Shown: positions 45,112 to 54,702 of the stretch, one piece after another
How the letters are laid out: the number at the start of each line of letters is the position of its first letter
Numbering within the stretch: position 1 is the first letter of the stretch
From: Acidobacteriota bacterium
Lineage (GTDB): Bacteria > Acidobacteriota > Terriglobia > Acidiferrales > UBA7541
DNA: 64,000 nt
Assembly: GCA_021832085.1 (NCBI GenBank)
Contig: JAKBLM010000005.1
Coordinates: 1-64,000 of the forward strand
Direction: 5' to 3'
The notes under the pieces: model-generated
The model's database searches: none
The model's input: only the letters and a program-made list of their open reading frames with translations
Told to the model about the DNA's origin: nothing
Program-made: the position numbers and the translations under genes

Positions 45112-46149
45112 CTAGCCGGCCAAAAGTGACAGGTTGTCGAGCGCCTGCGGGCGAGCGCCGCTCTCGACCTGGCGCATCAGCATGACGAGTCGTTCGACAT
45201 GGGGAATGGCAATGCCGGAGCGGCGCGCCAGCTTCAGAATCGGGGCGAACTGGGCGTCGCATTCGGTCTTGCGGTGATGAACGGCGATGTCGCGCCAAAC
45301 GCCGGTATGCGTCTTCGCCGAGCGGCGATTGAACGCTACCATGGCGTCGAACGAAGCGTCGACCGCGGCGGCGGTTCCGTCGGGACCGAAAGCGGCGGGG
45401 TCGTAGCCGTTGAAGCCCATAGGCGTCACGCGCTCGGCCGCGGCCACAGCCATCACTTCCCGCGCCAGCGCGGTGAGTGCCGGACGCGCCTCGCGGTTGT
45501 CGAGCACGTCGACGATGCTGGCCGGCGTAAGCGCACTGGCGAAAAGCAGTGCTCCGTAGCCCATCTTGCCCCACAGATAGCCCCATATGTTGTCCGTGGT
45601 GATCGCCGCCGGCTCGAAGTGGAGCAGCGCACGGTGCACGCGCGCGAGGCGATCGGTTTGGCTGCCGTCGAGTTCGCCCAGCACGACTGCCCCGCGGCCG
45701 GCGAAATGCACCACGCCCGGCTCCAACACATCGGCGCCGAAGTTGATGAAGGCGCCCATCGTGCGTTCGCGGCCCACCGTCTCGGCGATTGCCAGCTCGT
45801 TGAAGCCGTTCTGAAGAGAAACGATGACGCCTTCCCTGGCGAGTTGCGGCAGGAGCTGGCGCGCGGCCGCTTCCGTATCGAGCGCCTTGACGCACAGGAA
45901 AATGGTGTTCCAAACGCCGGCGACGTCGGCAGGCGTGAAGGCAGGAAGCGGCTGGGTGAACGTTTCGATCGGGCCGGTGATGGCCAGCCCGCGCTCGCGG
46001 ATCGCCCGGACATGGGCGGCGTTCGCATCCACCACCGTCATGTCGAGGCCGGCGCGAGCGAGACAGGCGGCGACGGTGCCCCCGATCGCTCCCGCACCCC
46101 AGACCAGGATGCGATCGGGCACACCGGTTTTCTCGGTGCTTAGAGCCAT
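45112..46149 (-). CDS. ketopantoate reductase-like (PanE/ApbA family) enzyme
   Basis: A 345-residue protein: N-terminal Rossmann motif VWGAGAIGGTVAACLARAG, the CVKALDT segment, and the conserved Lys in NIWGYLWGKMGYGAL typical of PanE. Ketopantoate reductase makes pantoate for CoA with NADPH. Its length is about 40 residues more than E. coli PanE, and its pairing with an SDR gene leaves open whether it is the biosynthetic enzyme or a paralogue in a catabolic pathway. GGAGGG lies just upstream of the ATG. Confidence 0.85.
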   Translation of the reverse strand: MALSTEKTGVPDRILVWGAGAIGGTVAACLARAGLDMTVVDANAAHVRAIRERGLAITGPIETFTQPLPAFTPADVAGVWNTIFLCVKALDTEAAARQLLPQLAREGVIVSLQNGFNELAIAETVGRERTMGAFINFGADVLEPGVVHFAGRGAVVLGELDGSQTDRLARVHRALLHFEPAAITTDNIWGYLWGKMGYGALLFASALTPASIVDVLDNREARPALTALAREVMAVAAAERVTPMGFNGYDPAAFGPDGTAAAVDASFDAMVAFNRRSAKTHTGVWRDIAVHHRKTECDAQFAPILKLARRSGIAIPHVERLVMLMRQVESGARPQALDNLSLLAG

Positions 46150-46213
46150 CAGCCCTCCAGCGGTTTACGGTTCTCCCTGGCGACGACGAGCTGACGTGCA
46201 GGGAAGCGCTCGT

Positions 46214-47539
46214 TCACTTCCCGCAGGAAATGCCTTTGTTGCTGCCGACGCCGGTCACGAAATCCCAACCTGCGAACGCGCTGTAGCTGCCGGCCGAGCC
46301 GCCAACGATGTCGTTAAAGGCGTCAGTATAGCTGCAGGAGCCGCTGGACGTGCCGTAGGTGGTGTAGATCATGTTCTGTTCGCCCTCGTCGGAGTTGAAG
46401 TCGCCCGCCAGATTGACGATGCCGGCCAGCGACGGCGCCGAGACGCTGGTTCCTCCGACGACGAACCAGCCGCTGATCCCCTCGTAGCGGGTGGTGTCGT
46501 ACACGGAGACGCCGGAAGCCGGATTGGCGTCGAAAGAGAAGTCCGGCGTGCCCCGGTAATTGCCGACGATCGAAGCGATCACGCTTTGATACGCCGGGAT
46601 CCCTTCGTACTGGCTCGGCCCACCGCCCGATCCGCTCCAGGCCGTCTCGCCGGTGAAGTTCCCGCTGCTGTTTCGGTTAACGGTCGTTCCGCCGGCGGAA
46701 ACGACATTGGGCGAGGCCGAGGGCCAGGTGACCACGCCGCCGCTGTCGCCGCTCGATGCGAAATAGGTGATGCCTGAGCCGGTGAGGTCGCTGTCGTAGC
46801 CGGTTTCGCCCGAAAATTCACTGCCGCCCCAACTCATCGAGACTTCGCCCTGGCCGGTGCCCCCGTTGGGACAGGTTGTTTCGCCGCAGAGGACCTCGTT
46901 GTTGGCGACATCCACGGCTTGCAACAAATCCGTAAAGCTGTTGCTTTTGGCCTGGACGAGAATGATCTGGGCGTGTGGGGCCATGGCGTGAGCCCACTCG
47001 ATATCTAGCGCCGCTTCCAGGGCCCAGCCGCTGTTGGGCTTGATCTTCGAGCTCGTCGCGTTGACTTGGGTGAAGCAAGGATTGGTGCCGTTGCACTCAT
47101 TGCCGTACGGCAATCCGAACTGCTTAGAGAAATATTCGAAATCGCTCGAAGCGGTCGGGTAATCGTACGCGTCAACGACAGCGATGACACCCGAGCCGCC
47201 CGCTGGAGTGGATTTGGCTGTGCCGATCGGGCAACCGGGCGTAGGCGAAACCGTCTGGTAGATGCAGGCCAGTGAGCCGGGCGTCTCGCCCTGCGGCCCC
47301 GGATTGCCCGGAGCCGGCTTGCCTTTCGCTGGAACGAATATCAGATAGTTCGTGTGCGCCCGTTTGCCGCGGTCCTCGGGCCGCACCACGCTCGTTGCCG
47401 GAACGATGACCTTCCCGCGCGCCGGCTTCTGCTGAGCGCTGAGCGCGGCGGGACACAGCATCAGGATGCCCGCTACCAGTGTCATGAAGCTGAAAACAGA
47501 CATTCTTCTGAGTGCTGCTATTTTCGCCGATGGCGCCAT
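46214..47539 (-). CDS. secreted S53 (sedolisin) peptidase
   Basis: A 441-residue protein with a Sec signal peptide (about residues 1-36, ending in ALSAQQ). The sedolisin catalytic set is visible: Glu and Asp in ALEAALDIEWAHAM, Asp in YFASSGDSGG and the Ser in GGTSVSAPSLAG. The calcium-site end near DIVGG is present. Unlike kumamolisin it lacks the long activation propeptide; only about 65 residues separate signal and catalytic part. Such acid-active peptidases are abundant in Acidobacteriota. Start has AAGGAGAG. Confidence 0.9.
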   Translation of the reverse strand: MAPSAKIAALRRMSVFSFMTLVAGILMLCPAALSAQQKPARGKVIVPATSVVRPEDRGKRAHTNYLIFVPAKGKPAPGNPGPQGETPGSLACIYQTVSPTPGCPIGTAKSTPAGGSGVIAVVDAYDYPTASSDFEYFSKQFGLPYGNECNGTNPCFTQVNATSSKIKPNSGWALEAALDIEWAHAMAPHAQIILVQAKSNSFTDLLQAVDVANNEVLCGETTCPNGGTGQGEVSMSWGGSEFSGETGYDSDLTGSGITYFASSGDSGGVVTWPSASPNVVSAGGTTVNRNSSGNFTGETAWSGSGGGPSQYEGIPAYQSVIASIVGNYRGTPDFSFDANPASGVSVYDTTRYEGISGWFVVGGTSVSAPSLAGIVNLAGDFNSDEGEQNMIYTTYGTSSGSCSYTDAFNDIVGGSAGSYSAFAGWDFVTGVGSNKGISCGK

Positions 47540-47758
47540 CGTTCTCTCCTTGCCGACAGGTTTCGAGATGGGTGGTAAGACTTCCCCCCTTAAGGCCGGA
47601 TATTGGTAGCAAGGTATACCTCGAAGGTTTCAAAGTCAACGAAGCTCGGCAGGGGCGTTGAATGCGTTGACTCAGGCGGGAATCGCATGCGGATTGGAGA
47701 GGGGAAATATTGGAGGAGAGGCCGGGGTTGTGACGAAGGGGGCGAGGGAGGGGGGTGG

Positions 47759-48637
47759 TCAGCGGGCGGTGCCCTCGGAGTCGCCGACCTTTTCCGGAGT
47801 CATTTCCTTTGCGCCAGCGGACAGCTCGCGCCAGGAGCGGACCAGGACCGGGATCGCAACAACGAGAACGAACAGGGCGATCACGAGATAACTGTCGTCC
47901 ACGGGCCAGTGGCGGCCGAGTCCCAAGGCCATGACGAGCCCAGCGGCGACAAAGAGGAAGCCGCCGGCCAGGAGCATTCTGGCACCGGCATGAGCGCCGA
48001 AACGCCGCGCGTCCTGCTCGGTCAGGCCGCTCAGCATCCGGAAGCCAAAGGCGAAAGCGGCGCCCACAGCCGCCAGCATCACCATCGTTCCCGCGCCAAA
48101 AAGCAGTCCGGGCAGGAACGCGAGCCAAGCGTTGGGCATCTTTGGAGCGGCGACGGCGTTGACGAAGAGGGCGAAGCCGCCCAGGCCAAAGCCAGCGACG
48201 AAGCCGTGGAGGAGGGTCCAGCGCACGGGAAGAGACTGCTCCCGGGCGCTTTGAGCGTGATGGCGGGTGAACACGGCGCGGGAGCGCTCCATGTCTTGCG
48301 GCCGGTCATGATGGTGGCCCAGGAGATGCCAATGGCCGTAGCGCTGGCGGCGGGCCAAGAGCCAGCCGGCAAACGACATCGCGACACCCACGATCACGTA
48401 AACCACCGCGTTGACGGCGGGGGACCGGAGAAATGGGGCCAGGGCGAGGTAGGCAAGTTCGGACATGAGCATGCGCTGGACGGTGAAGGCAACCGCGAAA
48501 TACATTCCGGTCCGCATGCCGCCCGGGGCGGTGCCAGCGCCGATGGCGTAGCTGAACGTGATCGGCCATGTATGCTCATCCGGCAGAATGCCGTGGAGCA
48601 GGCCGAGAAGGAAGCAATAGATCAGGATCGCGCCCAA
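47759..48637 (-). CDS. NiCoT/UreH-like membrane protein
   Basis: A 292-residue protein with about six or seven membrane helices. The N-terminal LLGLLHGILPDEHTWPITFS resembles the HX4DH motif of nickel/cobalt transporters and sulfite-export-like UreH proteins, and a His-rich loop (GHWHLLGHHHDRPQD) follows at about 120-135. A divalent metal role is therefore likely but not certain. The only in-frame start before the first helix is a TTG at 48637, just after an in-frame stop. Confidence 0.6.
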   Translation of the reverse strand: MGAILIYCFLLGLLHGILPDEHTWPITFSYAIGAGTAPGGMRTGMYFAVAFTVQRMLMSELAYLALAPFLRSPAVNAVVYVIVGVAMSFAGWLLARRQRYGHWHLLGHHHDRPQDMERSRAVFTRHHAQSAREQSLPVRWTLLHGFVAGFGLGGFALFVNAVAAPKMPNAWLAFLPGLLFGAGTMVMLAAVGAAFAFGFRMLSGLTEQDARRFGAHAGARMLLAGGFLFVAAGLVMALGLGRHWPVDDSYLVIALFVLVVAIPVLVRSWRELSAGAKEMTPEKVGDSEGTAR

Positions 48638-49188
48638 GTTAAACCATTTCCCTTTTCACATCGGCGCCCGGGCCATCAGCGCCAAGCGGCGGGACAAAAT
48701 CACCGCCGGCCCTAAGGTATTCGATGTAATCGGAGCAGACCTCGGATCATTCAGAGAGAGCGGGGTCCTCCTGCCCGCAGGCGAATTGAGGAAGCTACAG
48801 CCCTGTGGACCAGCGCCTCGCAACCCGATTCGCCCGGCGTAGCCGCCGGCGCCTATCCGATCCAGCGCCCGCCCGAAAGAGGCGCCCGGCAATTACCTAG
48901 AAATTGTAGCGCCGGTATGACGGAGCAAGGCAAGGGCCGCTCGGACCCAAACCGAGCCCACGGCCGGCGAAAGGGTTGACGGCTGGTATGCCGGGACGAA
49001 GCCCCAAGGCCCGGAGGTTTGCGGGCTGGGGATCGTCCTGGAAAGGGGACGGTGAGTTCGGCGCGGAGCGAAAAGGGAAGGTCTTGTAGTGGCGGACCGG
49101 CCGTCCCTAGAATGGGTGACACACGAGCGGCGCCGCTTCGCTCCCGCCGGCCGTGGCCATCGAGAAAACGAAAGGGAGAGAAACCGCC
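48638..49188. other. divergent intergenic stretch, no gene
   Basis: 551 bases between the metal-transporter-like gene (minus) and the M20 peptidase gene (plus). I looked for a cobalamin or nickel riboswitch on the minus strand and did not find one. Open frames here are not convincing. Confidence 0.5.
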
Positions 49189-50586
49189 ATGAACCTGCTC
49201 GAATACATCGATCAGCACAAGGACGAGCACCTGAAGGAGCTTGGCGACCTGTTGCGGATTCCGAGCGTGAGCGCCAAGAGCGAGCACCAGGGCGACATCC
49301 AGCGCGCCGCCCAATGGATTGCCGACAAACTGACCGCCATCGGCATGGACGGCGTGGAGATCATCCCGACCAAGCGGCATCCGCTTGTGTACGCCGAATG
49401 GCTGCGGGCGCCGGGCAAGCCGACCGTGCTCTTCTACGGCCACTACGACGTGCAGCCGGCCGAGCCGCTGGAATTGTGGACCTCGCCGCCCTTCGAGCCG
49501 ACGGTGCGCAAAGGGCTGCTATTTGCCCGGGGCGCGGCCGACGACAAGGGGCAGGTGCATATTCACCTGGCGGCCCTCGAATCGCTGATGAAGGTTTACG
49601 GCCGGCTGCCGGTCAATGTGAAGGTGATTGTCGAGGGCGAAGAGGAGGTCGGCAGCGAGAACCTTTATAAATATATCCGGGCAAGCAAGGCCAAGCTGCG
49701 CGCCGATGCGCTGGTCGTTTCCGACACCGGCATGGTGGCGCCGGGTGTGCCGTCGATCACCTATGGCCTGCGCGGGCTGAGCTATTACCAGCTGGAAATC
49801 ACCGCCGCGAAGCAGGACCTGCATTCCGGGGTGTACGGCGGCGGGGTCACGAACCCCCTCCAGGTGCTGGCGGAGCTTTTCGCACGGCTGCACGACAAGG
49901 ACGGTCGCGTAGCCGTCCCGGGATTCTACCGGGACGTGCGGGCCGTTTCGGGCGAGGAGCGGCAGGCGCTGCGGGCCCTCCCTTGGAGCGAAAAAGATGT
50001 GAAGCGCTTCGTCGGCGCCACGCGGCTGACCGGCGAGAAGGGCTACAGCACGCTCGAACGCCTCTGGTGCCGGCCCACGCTCGAACTGAATGGGATGTGG
50101 GGCGGCTACACGGGCCAGGGCGCGAAGACGGTGATTCCGGCCAAGGCGTACGCGAAGTTTTCGACGCGGCTGGTGCCGAACCAGGACCCGAAGAAGATCG
50201 CCGAGTTGGTGGAAAAGCAGGTGCGGCGGCTGCTGCCGAAGACGGTGACCTGCAAATTCGAAACGCTGAGCACGGGCAAGCCGTGGATCGCTCCTTATCA
50301 GGCGCCGATCTTCCAGATGGCGTCGCGGGCGCTCAGCGAGGGGTTCGGGCGCAAGGCGGTGTTCATTCGGGAGGGGGGGTCGATTCCGTTCGTGACCGAG
50401 GTGGACGATCTGCTCGGGATGCCTTGCGTGCTGATAGGCTTCGGCCTGCCGGACGAAAATGCCCATGCGCCCGACGAGCACCTTTCGCTCGAACATTACT
50501 TCGGCGGCATCCGGTCGGTGGCCCGTTTTTACGAGGAATTGGCGGGTTTGGAGAGCACCAAGGCAGGGTCGCGAAGGCGGCGATGA
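49189..50586 (+). CDS. M20/M28-type dipeptidase
   Basis: A 465-residue metallopeptidase of the M20 family (ArgE/DapE/CNDP). Metal ligands are in LFYGHYDVQPAEP, the bridging Asp in FARGAADDKGQ and the acid/base Glu pair in VEGEEEVGS. A dimerisation domain follows between about 205 and 310. It hydrolyses dipeptides or N-acyl amino acids in the cytoplasm. I start at the ATG at 49189 (MNLLEYID) with an AAAGGGAGAG site; an extension at 49153 lacks one. Confidence 0.92.
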   Translation: MNLLEYIDQHKDEHLKELGDLLRIPSVSAKSEHQGDIQRAAQWIADKLTAIGMDGVEIIPTKRHPLVYAEWLRAPGKPTVLFYGHYDVQPAEPLELWTSPPFEPTVRKGLLFARGAADDKGQVHIHLAALESLMKVYGRLPVNVKVIVEGEEEVGSENLYKYIRASKAKLRADALVVSDTGMVAPGVPSITYGLRGLSYYQLEITAAKQDLHSGVYGGGVTNPLQVLAELFARLHDKDGRVAVPGFYRDVRAVSGEERQALRALPWSEKDVKRFVGATRLTGEKGYSTLERLWCRPTLELNGMWGGYTGQGAKTVIPAKAYAKFSTRLVPNQDPKKIAELVEKQVRRLLPKTVTCKFETLSTGKPWIAPYQAPIFQMASRALSEGFGRKAVFIREGGSIPFVTEVDDLLGMPCVLIGFGLPDENAHAPDEHLSLEHYFGGIRSVARFYEELAGLESTKAGSRRRR

Positions 50587-50649
50587 GCCTTGGCTGCGGG
50601 TTTTTCGACACGGAAACCGAATTTTCGGGCCTTTTTGCCGATTTTTTGC

Positions 50650-50677
50650 TTGCCTTCGCTTGAAGGGATGCTATAGT
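50650..50677 (+). promoter_or_regulatory. sigma-70 type promoter for HU gene
   Basis: TTGCCT (50650-50655) and TATAGT (50672-50677) are spaced by 16 bases and lie about 64 bases before the start of the HU-type gene. Confidence 0.6.
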
Positions 50678-50740
50678 GCCGCGAGACGCGCATGCCCAGC
50701 GGGGTAAGCGTGGGTATTGTCAAGAGGAGGATCGAATTCA

Positions 50741-51034
50741 ATGCCGGCCAACCCGATGAGCAAAGCCAAGACTGTGGCTTATCTGGCAGACAAGTGTGAT
50801 GTTCCGAAAAAGACGGTGAGCTCGTTCTTTGACGAGCTGTTCAAGCTCGCCGTGAAAGAGTGCAAGTCGGGGAACGGGAAGTTCGTCGTTCCCGGCCTTG
50901 CGCGAGTGGTGAAGGCGCACCGGAAAGCGCGCATGGGCCGCAATCCGAGGACCGGAGAGCCGATCAAGATCAAGGCGAAGACGGTCGTGCGGATCCGGCC
51001 TTCGAAGCAGTTGAAAGACTCGCTGCTCAAGTAA
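50741..51034 (+). CDS. HU family DNA-binding protein
   Basis: A 97-residue HU/IHF-type nucleoid protein. The hallmark GNGKFVVPGLARVV and GRNPRTGEPIKIKAKTVVRIRP (the DNA-arm) are present. The ATG at 50741 has GAGGAGG at ten bases. A strong promoter and a terminator frame it, so it is monocistronic, as expected for a highly expressed chromosomal architectural protein. An unusual KAHRKARM stretch makes the central part more basic than in E. coli HU. Confidence 0.93.
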   Translation: MPANPMSKAKTVAYLADKCDVPKKTVSSFFDELFKLAVKECKSGNGKFVVPGLARVVKAHRKARMGRNPRTGEPIKIKAKTVVRIRPSKQLKDSLLK

Positions 51035-51344
51035 ATCACGCCGTTCAGCCGCACCGCCGGGAGGGCCGATGCAGGCCCTCCGGTGGTAGCGGTTTCTCAC
51101 GATTTTCCGAAATGAGAACGTGACCGTAGACGTCTCTGCGGAGGGGTGTGTCGGTGTGGCCGGCACGGGCACCTTGTGACCGGTTTGGGCGGGGCATCAG
51201 CATGGTTCGCGGCTGAAAAACTGCGAGCCGCGGCTTCTGGAACTACAGGAGTAGCGCCGACTTCTTGCCGCGCGGACGGGCGGAGCGAAAAAGAATCCGA
51301 TGCGGCGGACCGGACGGCGCGGCGCGACGCGACGTGGCATAATC
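51035..51344. other. intergenic stretch with terminator
   Basis: 310 bases between the HU and nicotinate phosphoribosyltransferase genes. It contains the terminator stem listed separately; the rest shows no gene. Confidence 0.5.
51054..51086 (+). terminator. intrinsic terminator of HU gene
   Basis: A GC-rich stem of about 13 pairs, CCGCCGG-GAGGGCC (51054-51067) against GGCCCTCCGGTGG (51074-51086), with a six-base loop. Only a short T stretch follows a few bases later, so the T run is weak. Confidence 0.6.
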
Positions 51345-52709
51345 ATGCACGCCATGCGCCATGAATCAGGACTGCTGACTGACCTCTACGAACTCACAAT
51401 GGCGGCCGGATATTTCCAGACCGGTCTCCGTTCCCGCGGAACCTTCGAGTTGTTTGCCCGCCACCTGCCCGAAGCGCGAAATTTCCTGGTCGTGGCCGGC
51501 ATCGAGCAGGCGCTCGACTACCTGGAAACGATCCGGTTCACTCGGGAAGAAATCGGCTACCTGCGGAGGCACCCGGCCTTTCGCAACGTCAGCCGGAAAT
51601 TCTTTGATTACCTGGCAAGATTCCGCTTCAGTGGCGACGTGTGGGCCATGCCGGAGGGAACGCTGGCGTTCGCTGGCGAGCCGCTGCTGCGCGTGGAAGC
51701 GCCGATGGCCGAAGCCCAGCTGGTGGAAACCTACCTGCTGGCCGCTGTGCATTTCCAGACGCTGATCGCGAGCAAGGCTGCGAGGGTGGTGCTGGCCGCT
51801 CGCGGCCGGCCGGTGATCGAATTCGGGTCGCGCCGGGCGCATGGCGTGGAGGCCGGCGTGCTCGCGGCGCGCGCGGCATGGATTGCCGGCTGCAACGGCA
51901 CCTCAAACGCCTACGCCGGCAATGCCTACGGCATTCCCACCTTCGGGACGCAGGCCCATTCGTGGATCATGGCCCACGCCAGCGAAGAAGAAGCCTTCGC
52001 CAAGTTCCTTGATGTGTTTCCCCAGGCTTCCACCCTTCTGGTCGATACCTACGACACGCGACGCGCAATCGAGCGGATCGCCGCCATGAAACGCAAGCCG
52101 GCGGGCCTGCGGCTCGACAGCGGCAACCTGGCGGCTGACAGCCTCTGGGCGCGCCGCCGGCTGAAACGCGCGGGCTGGAACGACGTACAGATCTTCGCCT
52201 CGGGCGACCTGGACGAGCGGAAGATCGATGCATTGCTGCGCGCCGGAGCGGAAGTCGACGGCTTCGGCGTCGGCACCGCAATGGTGACCTCGCCCGATGC
52301 TCCCTCGATCGGCGTGGTCTACAAATTGGTCGAGGTGAAGCGCGACGGTCGGGCGGTCCACGTCGCCAAGTTCAGCCCCGAAAAGGCCACCCATCCCGGC
52401 CCGAAGCAGGTCTTCCGCTTCCACGACCGCTCCGGCCAGTTCGCCAGGGACCAGATTGCTTTGGCCGACGAGCGGCCGCGCGGCGGCGAGCCGCTGCTGG
52501 TGCCGGCGCTGCGCAAGGGACGGCGGATTCGGCCGGCCGAGTTGCTGGAGGAGGCGCGGGCGCGCTGCCGGAAACAGCTGCTGCTGCTGCCCGACCGCTA
52601 CCAGCGGATCGACAAACGGATCGAGTTCCCGGTGAGCTACAGCCCGCGCCTGGAGCGAATGTTCGAGCGAATGCGGCGGGCCGCGCTGCGAGGAGGCGCG
52701 GTAAAATAA
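51345..52709 (+). CDS. pncB: nicotinate phosphoribosyltransferase
   Basis: A 454-residue NAPRTase that makes nicotinate mononucleotide for NAD salvage. LLTDLYELTMAAGYF at the start, EFGSRRAHGVEAG, GTQAHSW (with the phosphorylated His) and DSGNLAADS-type PRPP region mark it. I take the ATG at 51345; another at 51354 is equally possible. No strong ribosome site is seen. A nicotinamidase-like gene follows after 36 bases, giving a two-step nicotinamide salvage unit. Confidence 0.93.
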   Translation: MHAMRHESGLLTDLYELTMAAGYFQTGLRSRGTFELFARHLPEARNFLVVAGIEQALDYLETIRFTREEIGYLRRHPAFRNVSRKFFDYLARFRFSGDVWAMPEGTLAFAGEPLLRVEAPMAEAQLVETYLLAAVHFQTLIASKAARVVLAARGRPVIEFGSRRAHGVEAGVLAARAAWIAGCNGTSNAYAGNAYGIPTFGTQAHSWIMAHASEEEAFAKFLDVFPQASTLLVDTYDTRRAIERIAAMKRKPAGLRLDSGNLAADSLWARRRLKRAGWNDVQIFASGDLDERKIDALLRAGAEVDGFGVGTAMVTSPDAPSIGVVYKLVEVKRDGRAVHVAKFSPEKATHPGPKQVFRFHDRSGQFARDQIALADERPRGGEPLLVPALRKGRRIRPAELLEEARARCRKQLLLLPDRYQRIDKRIEFPVSYSPRLERMFERMRRAALRGGAVK

Positions 52710-52745
52710 TGGGCAACGACGGGATACCGTCTGCGTGGGGAGCGA

Positions 52746-53381
52746 ATGAGAACGGATGAAATGATTTTGTGGGATGTGGATACGCAGAGGGATTTTATGC
52801 TGCCGGGCGGCAAGCTCTACGTTCCCGGGGCCGAGAAGCGAATCCCGAAGCTGAAACGCCTGGTCGATCTGGCGCGGGATCGGCGGCTGTTCCTGATCTC
52901 CACCACCGACGCGCACACGCCCGACGATCCGGAGTTCCGCGATTGGCCGCCGCACTGCGTGCAGGGCACGCGGGGCCAGCAAAAGATCCCCGAGACGATG
53001 ACCGACGACTATCTGGTGGTGCCCAACGATCCCGCGTTCCGCCTGCCGGAGGACCTGCGCCGCTACAAGCAGTTGATCATTGAAAAGCAGACGCTCGACG
53101 ATTTCGACAATCCGCACACCGAGCGGATCGTCGAGCGGTTGGGGCCGGATGTGGAGTACATCGTCTTTGGCGTGGTGACCGAATACTGCGTGCGGCTGGC
53201 GGCGAGCGGTCTGCTGGAACGAGGCTGTCGAGTGACCCTGGTCACCGACGCGATCGAAACGCTCGCCGAGGCCGACGGACGGCGCACGCTGGCCGAACTC
53301 ACCGCGCGCGGGGCGCGCCTGTGGAGCACCGAGCAAGCCGTGGCCGCGGCGGAAGAATCCGCACGGGTGCGCGCGCGCTGA
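52746..53381 (+). CDS. isochorismatase-like hydrolase, likely nicotinamidase
   Basis: A 211-residue cysteine hydrolase. The catalytic Asp (WDVDTQRDFM, about 13-16), Lys (IIEKQTLDDF, about 117) and Cys (VVTEYCVRLA, about 147) are intact. Within the isochorismatase superfamily, the adjacency to pncB and the DTQRDF and TEYCV motifs make a nicotinamidase (pncA-like) the likely function. GGGGAG precedes the ATG. Confidence 0.82.
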   Translation: MRTDEMILWDVDTQRDFMLPGGKLYVPGAEKRIPKLKRLVDLARDRRLFLISTTDAHTPDDPEFRDWPPHCVQGTRGQQKIPETMTDDYLVVPNDPAFRLPEDLRRYKQLIIEKQTLDDFDNPHTERIVERLGPDVEYIVFGVVTEYCVRLAASGLLERGCRVTLVTDAIETLAEADGRRTLAELTARGARLWSTEQAVAAAEESARVRAR

Positions 53382-53415
53382 AACGGGCTTCCGGCAGGGC
53401 GCGCTGGCCGGCGGC

Positions 53416-54702
53416 TCAGGCGGTCTTGGGCCCGCCGCGGGTCATGAAAACGCGGTTGTAGAGGATCATCAGCACGGTGGCGAGCGCTCCGACGCCCGCC
53501 AGTACCCACCACATTTCGTAGGGCTGCTTTAGCACCTGGCCGTAGTAGTGCAGCAGGTGGCCGCCTATTAACCCGGCGAAGAAATAGCCGAGCGCGATAG
53601 GCAGAAACGCATAGCCCATGAAGACGCCCTGCTGGCCTTCGGGAGCAAGCCGGGAAATGTACTCGTAGTAGCGCGGCGCCTGGGTCATTTCGCCGATCGA
53701 GAAAACGACCAGTCCCGCCGCGGCCATCCAGACCGAGCGGTGGAGCGAAACGGTGACCATGGAAAGTGCGGCGAGCACCGCGCCGAAAATCAGCGCCCGG
53801 AAGGTGGCGACGTGACGGGTCAGATGATTGACCGGGATCTGAAAGACAATGATCATTCCGGCGTCGATGGCGATCAGCCGGCCGATATCGGCGGCGGGAA
53901 GCGCAGGATTGACGTATTTGTGGATGTAGTCCGGCATGACGACGAAGAAAGCGAAGAAGGTGACGTAGTAGCCGGAGAAGATGAGCATGAAGAGTACGAA
54001 GCGCCAGTTGCGAAGCACCAAGAGGGTATTGGCGAGCGCCTGACGGATCGTCATGGTCGAACGGGTGGCAACGACCTGGGCCGGCTCGCGGTAGAAGAAA
54101 AGCACGAAAAACACCAGCGCGTAAACGAGCAGCGCGCAGAGTATGAAATTGGTGGACATGCCGAAAGCGGCCACCGCCGCCGCGCCAAGGATCGGACCGA
54201 GTGCACCTCCGATATTGACCAACCAGTAGTAGATGGCGTAGCCGATCGAGCGGACCTGCTCGGTGGAAGCGATCGCGACCGAGCCGACGACGCAGGGCTT
54301 CACGAGCGCCGGGCCGAAAGCAGAAAAGGTGAGAATCGCAAAGAGCAGCCAATAATCAGGCAGTACCGCACGAATCGGGTGCATCCATGAAGAGTTGAAC
54401 GAACCAAGCAGGAAATAGCCGGTGCCGTCGATCAGGAAGGCAACGACCAGTCCCCAGCGAAAGCCGAAACGATCGGCCAGCGAACCGACCACCACCGGCA
54501 GCGCATAGACCAGCAGCCCGAACCAGCCCATCAAATTCGAGGCTGGAACCTCGTGAAGCTTGACGATCTCGAGCAGAAACAGCGAGAGGAAAGCCTGCTG
54601 CGAGTAGAAGGAGAGCCGTTCGAACATCTCGCTGCTGTTGGCGACCCAGAACGCGGACTGGAATCCGTGGCGGACCTGCTGAATCCGATCACCGAGACTC
54701 AA
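53416..54702 (-). CDS. POT/PTR-type peptide transporter (MFS)
   Basis: A 428-residue protein with 12 predicted helices. The start SEMFERLSFYSQQAFLSLFL and SLADRFGFRWGLV are close to the ExxERFxYY and motif-A patterns of proton-coupled oligopeptide transporters. The characteristic YWLVNIGGALGPI is also present. The start is a TTG at 54702 with GGGAGG six bases upstream. It is convergent with the nicotinamidase gene and divergent to kbl. Confidence 0.85.
   Translation of the reverse strand: MSLGDRIQQVRHGFQSAFWVANSSEMFERLSFYSQQAFLSLFLLEIVKLHEVPASNLMGWFGLLVYALPVVVGSLADRFGFRWGLVVAFLIDGTGYFLLGSFNSSWMHPIRAVLPDYWLLFAILTFSAFGPALVKPCVVGSVAIASTEQVRSIGYAIYYWLVNIGGALGPILGAAAVAAFGMSTNFILCALLVYALVFFVLFFYREPAQVVATRSTMTIRQALANTLLVLRNWRFVLFMLIFSGYYVTFFAFFVVMPDYIHKYVNPALPAADIGRLIAIDAGMIIVFQIPVNHLTRHVATFRALIFGAVLAALSMVTVSLHRSVWMAAAGLVVFSIGEMTQAPRYYEYISRLAPEGQQGVFMGYAFLPIALGYFFAGLIGGHLLHYYGQVLKQPYEMWWVLAGVGALATVLMILYNRVFMTRGGPKTA

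Noticed and set aside
48638..48900. Possible cobalamin or nickel riboswitch before the metal-transporter-like gene
   Set aside because: A short AAAAGGGAA stretch looked promising, but the conserved B12-box and stem pattern are absent.
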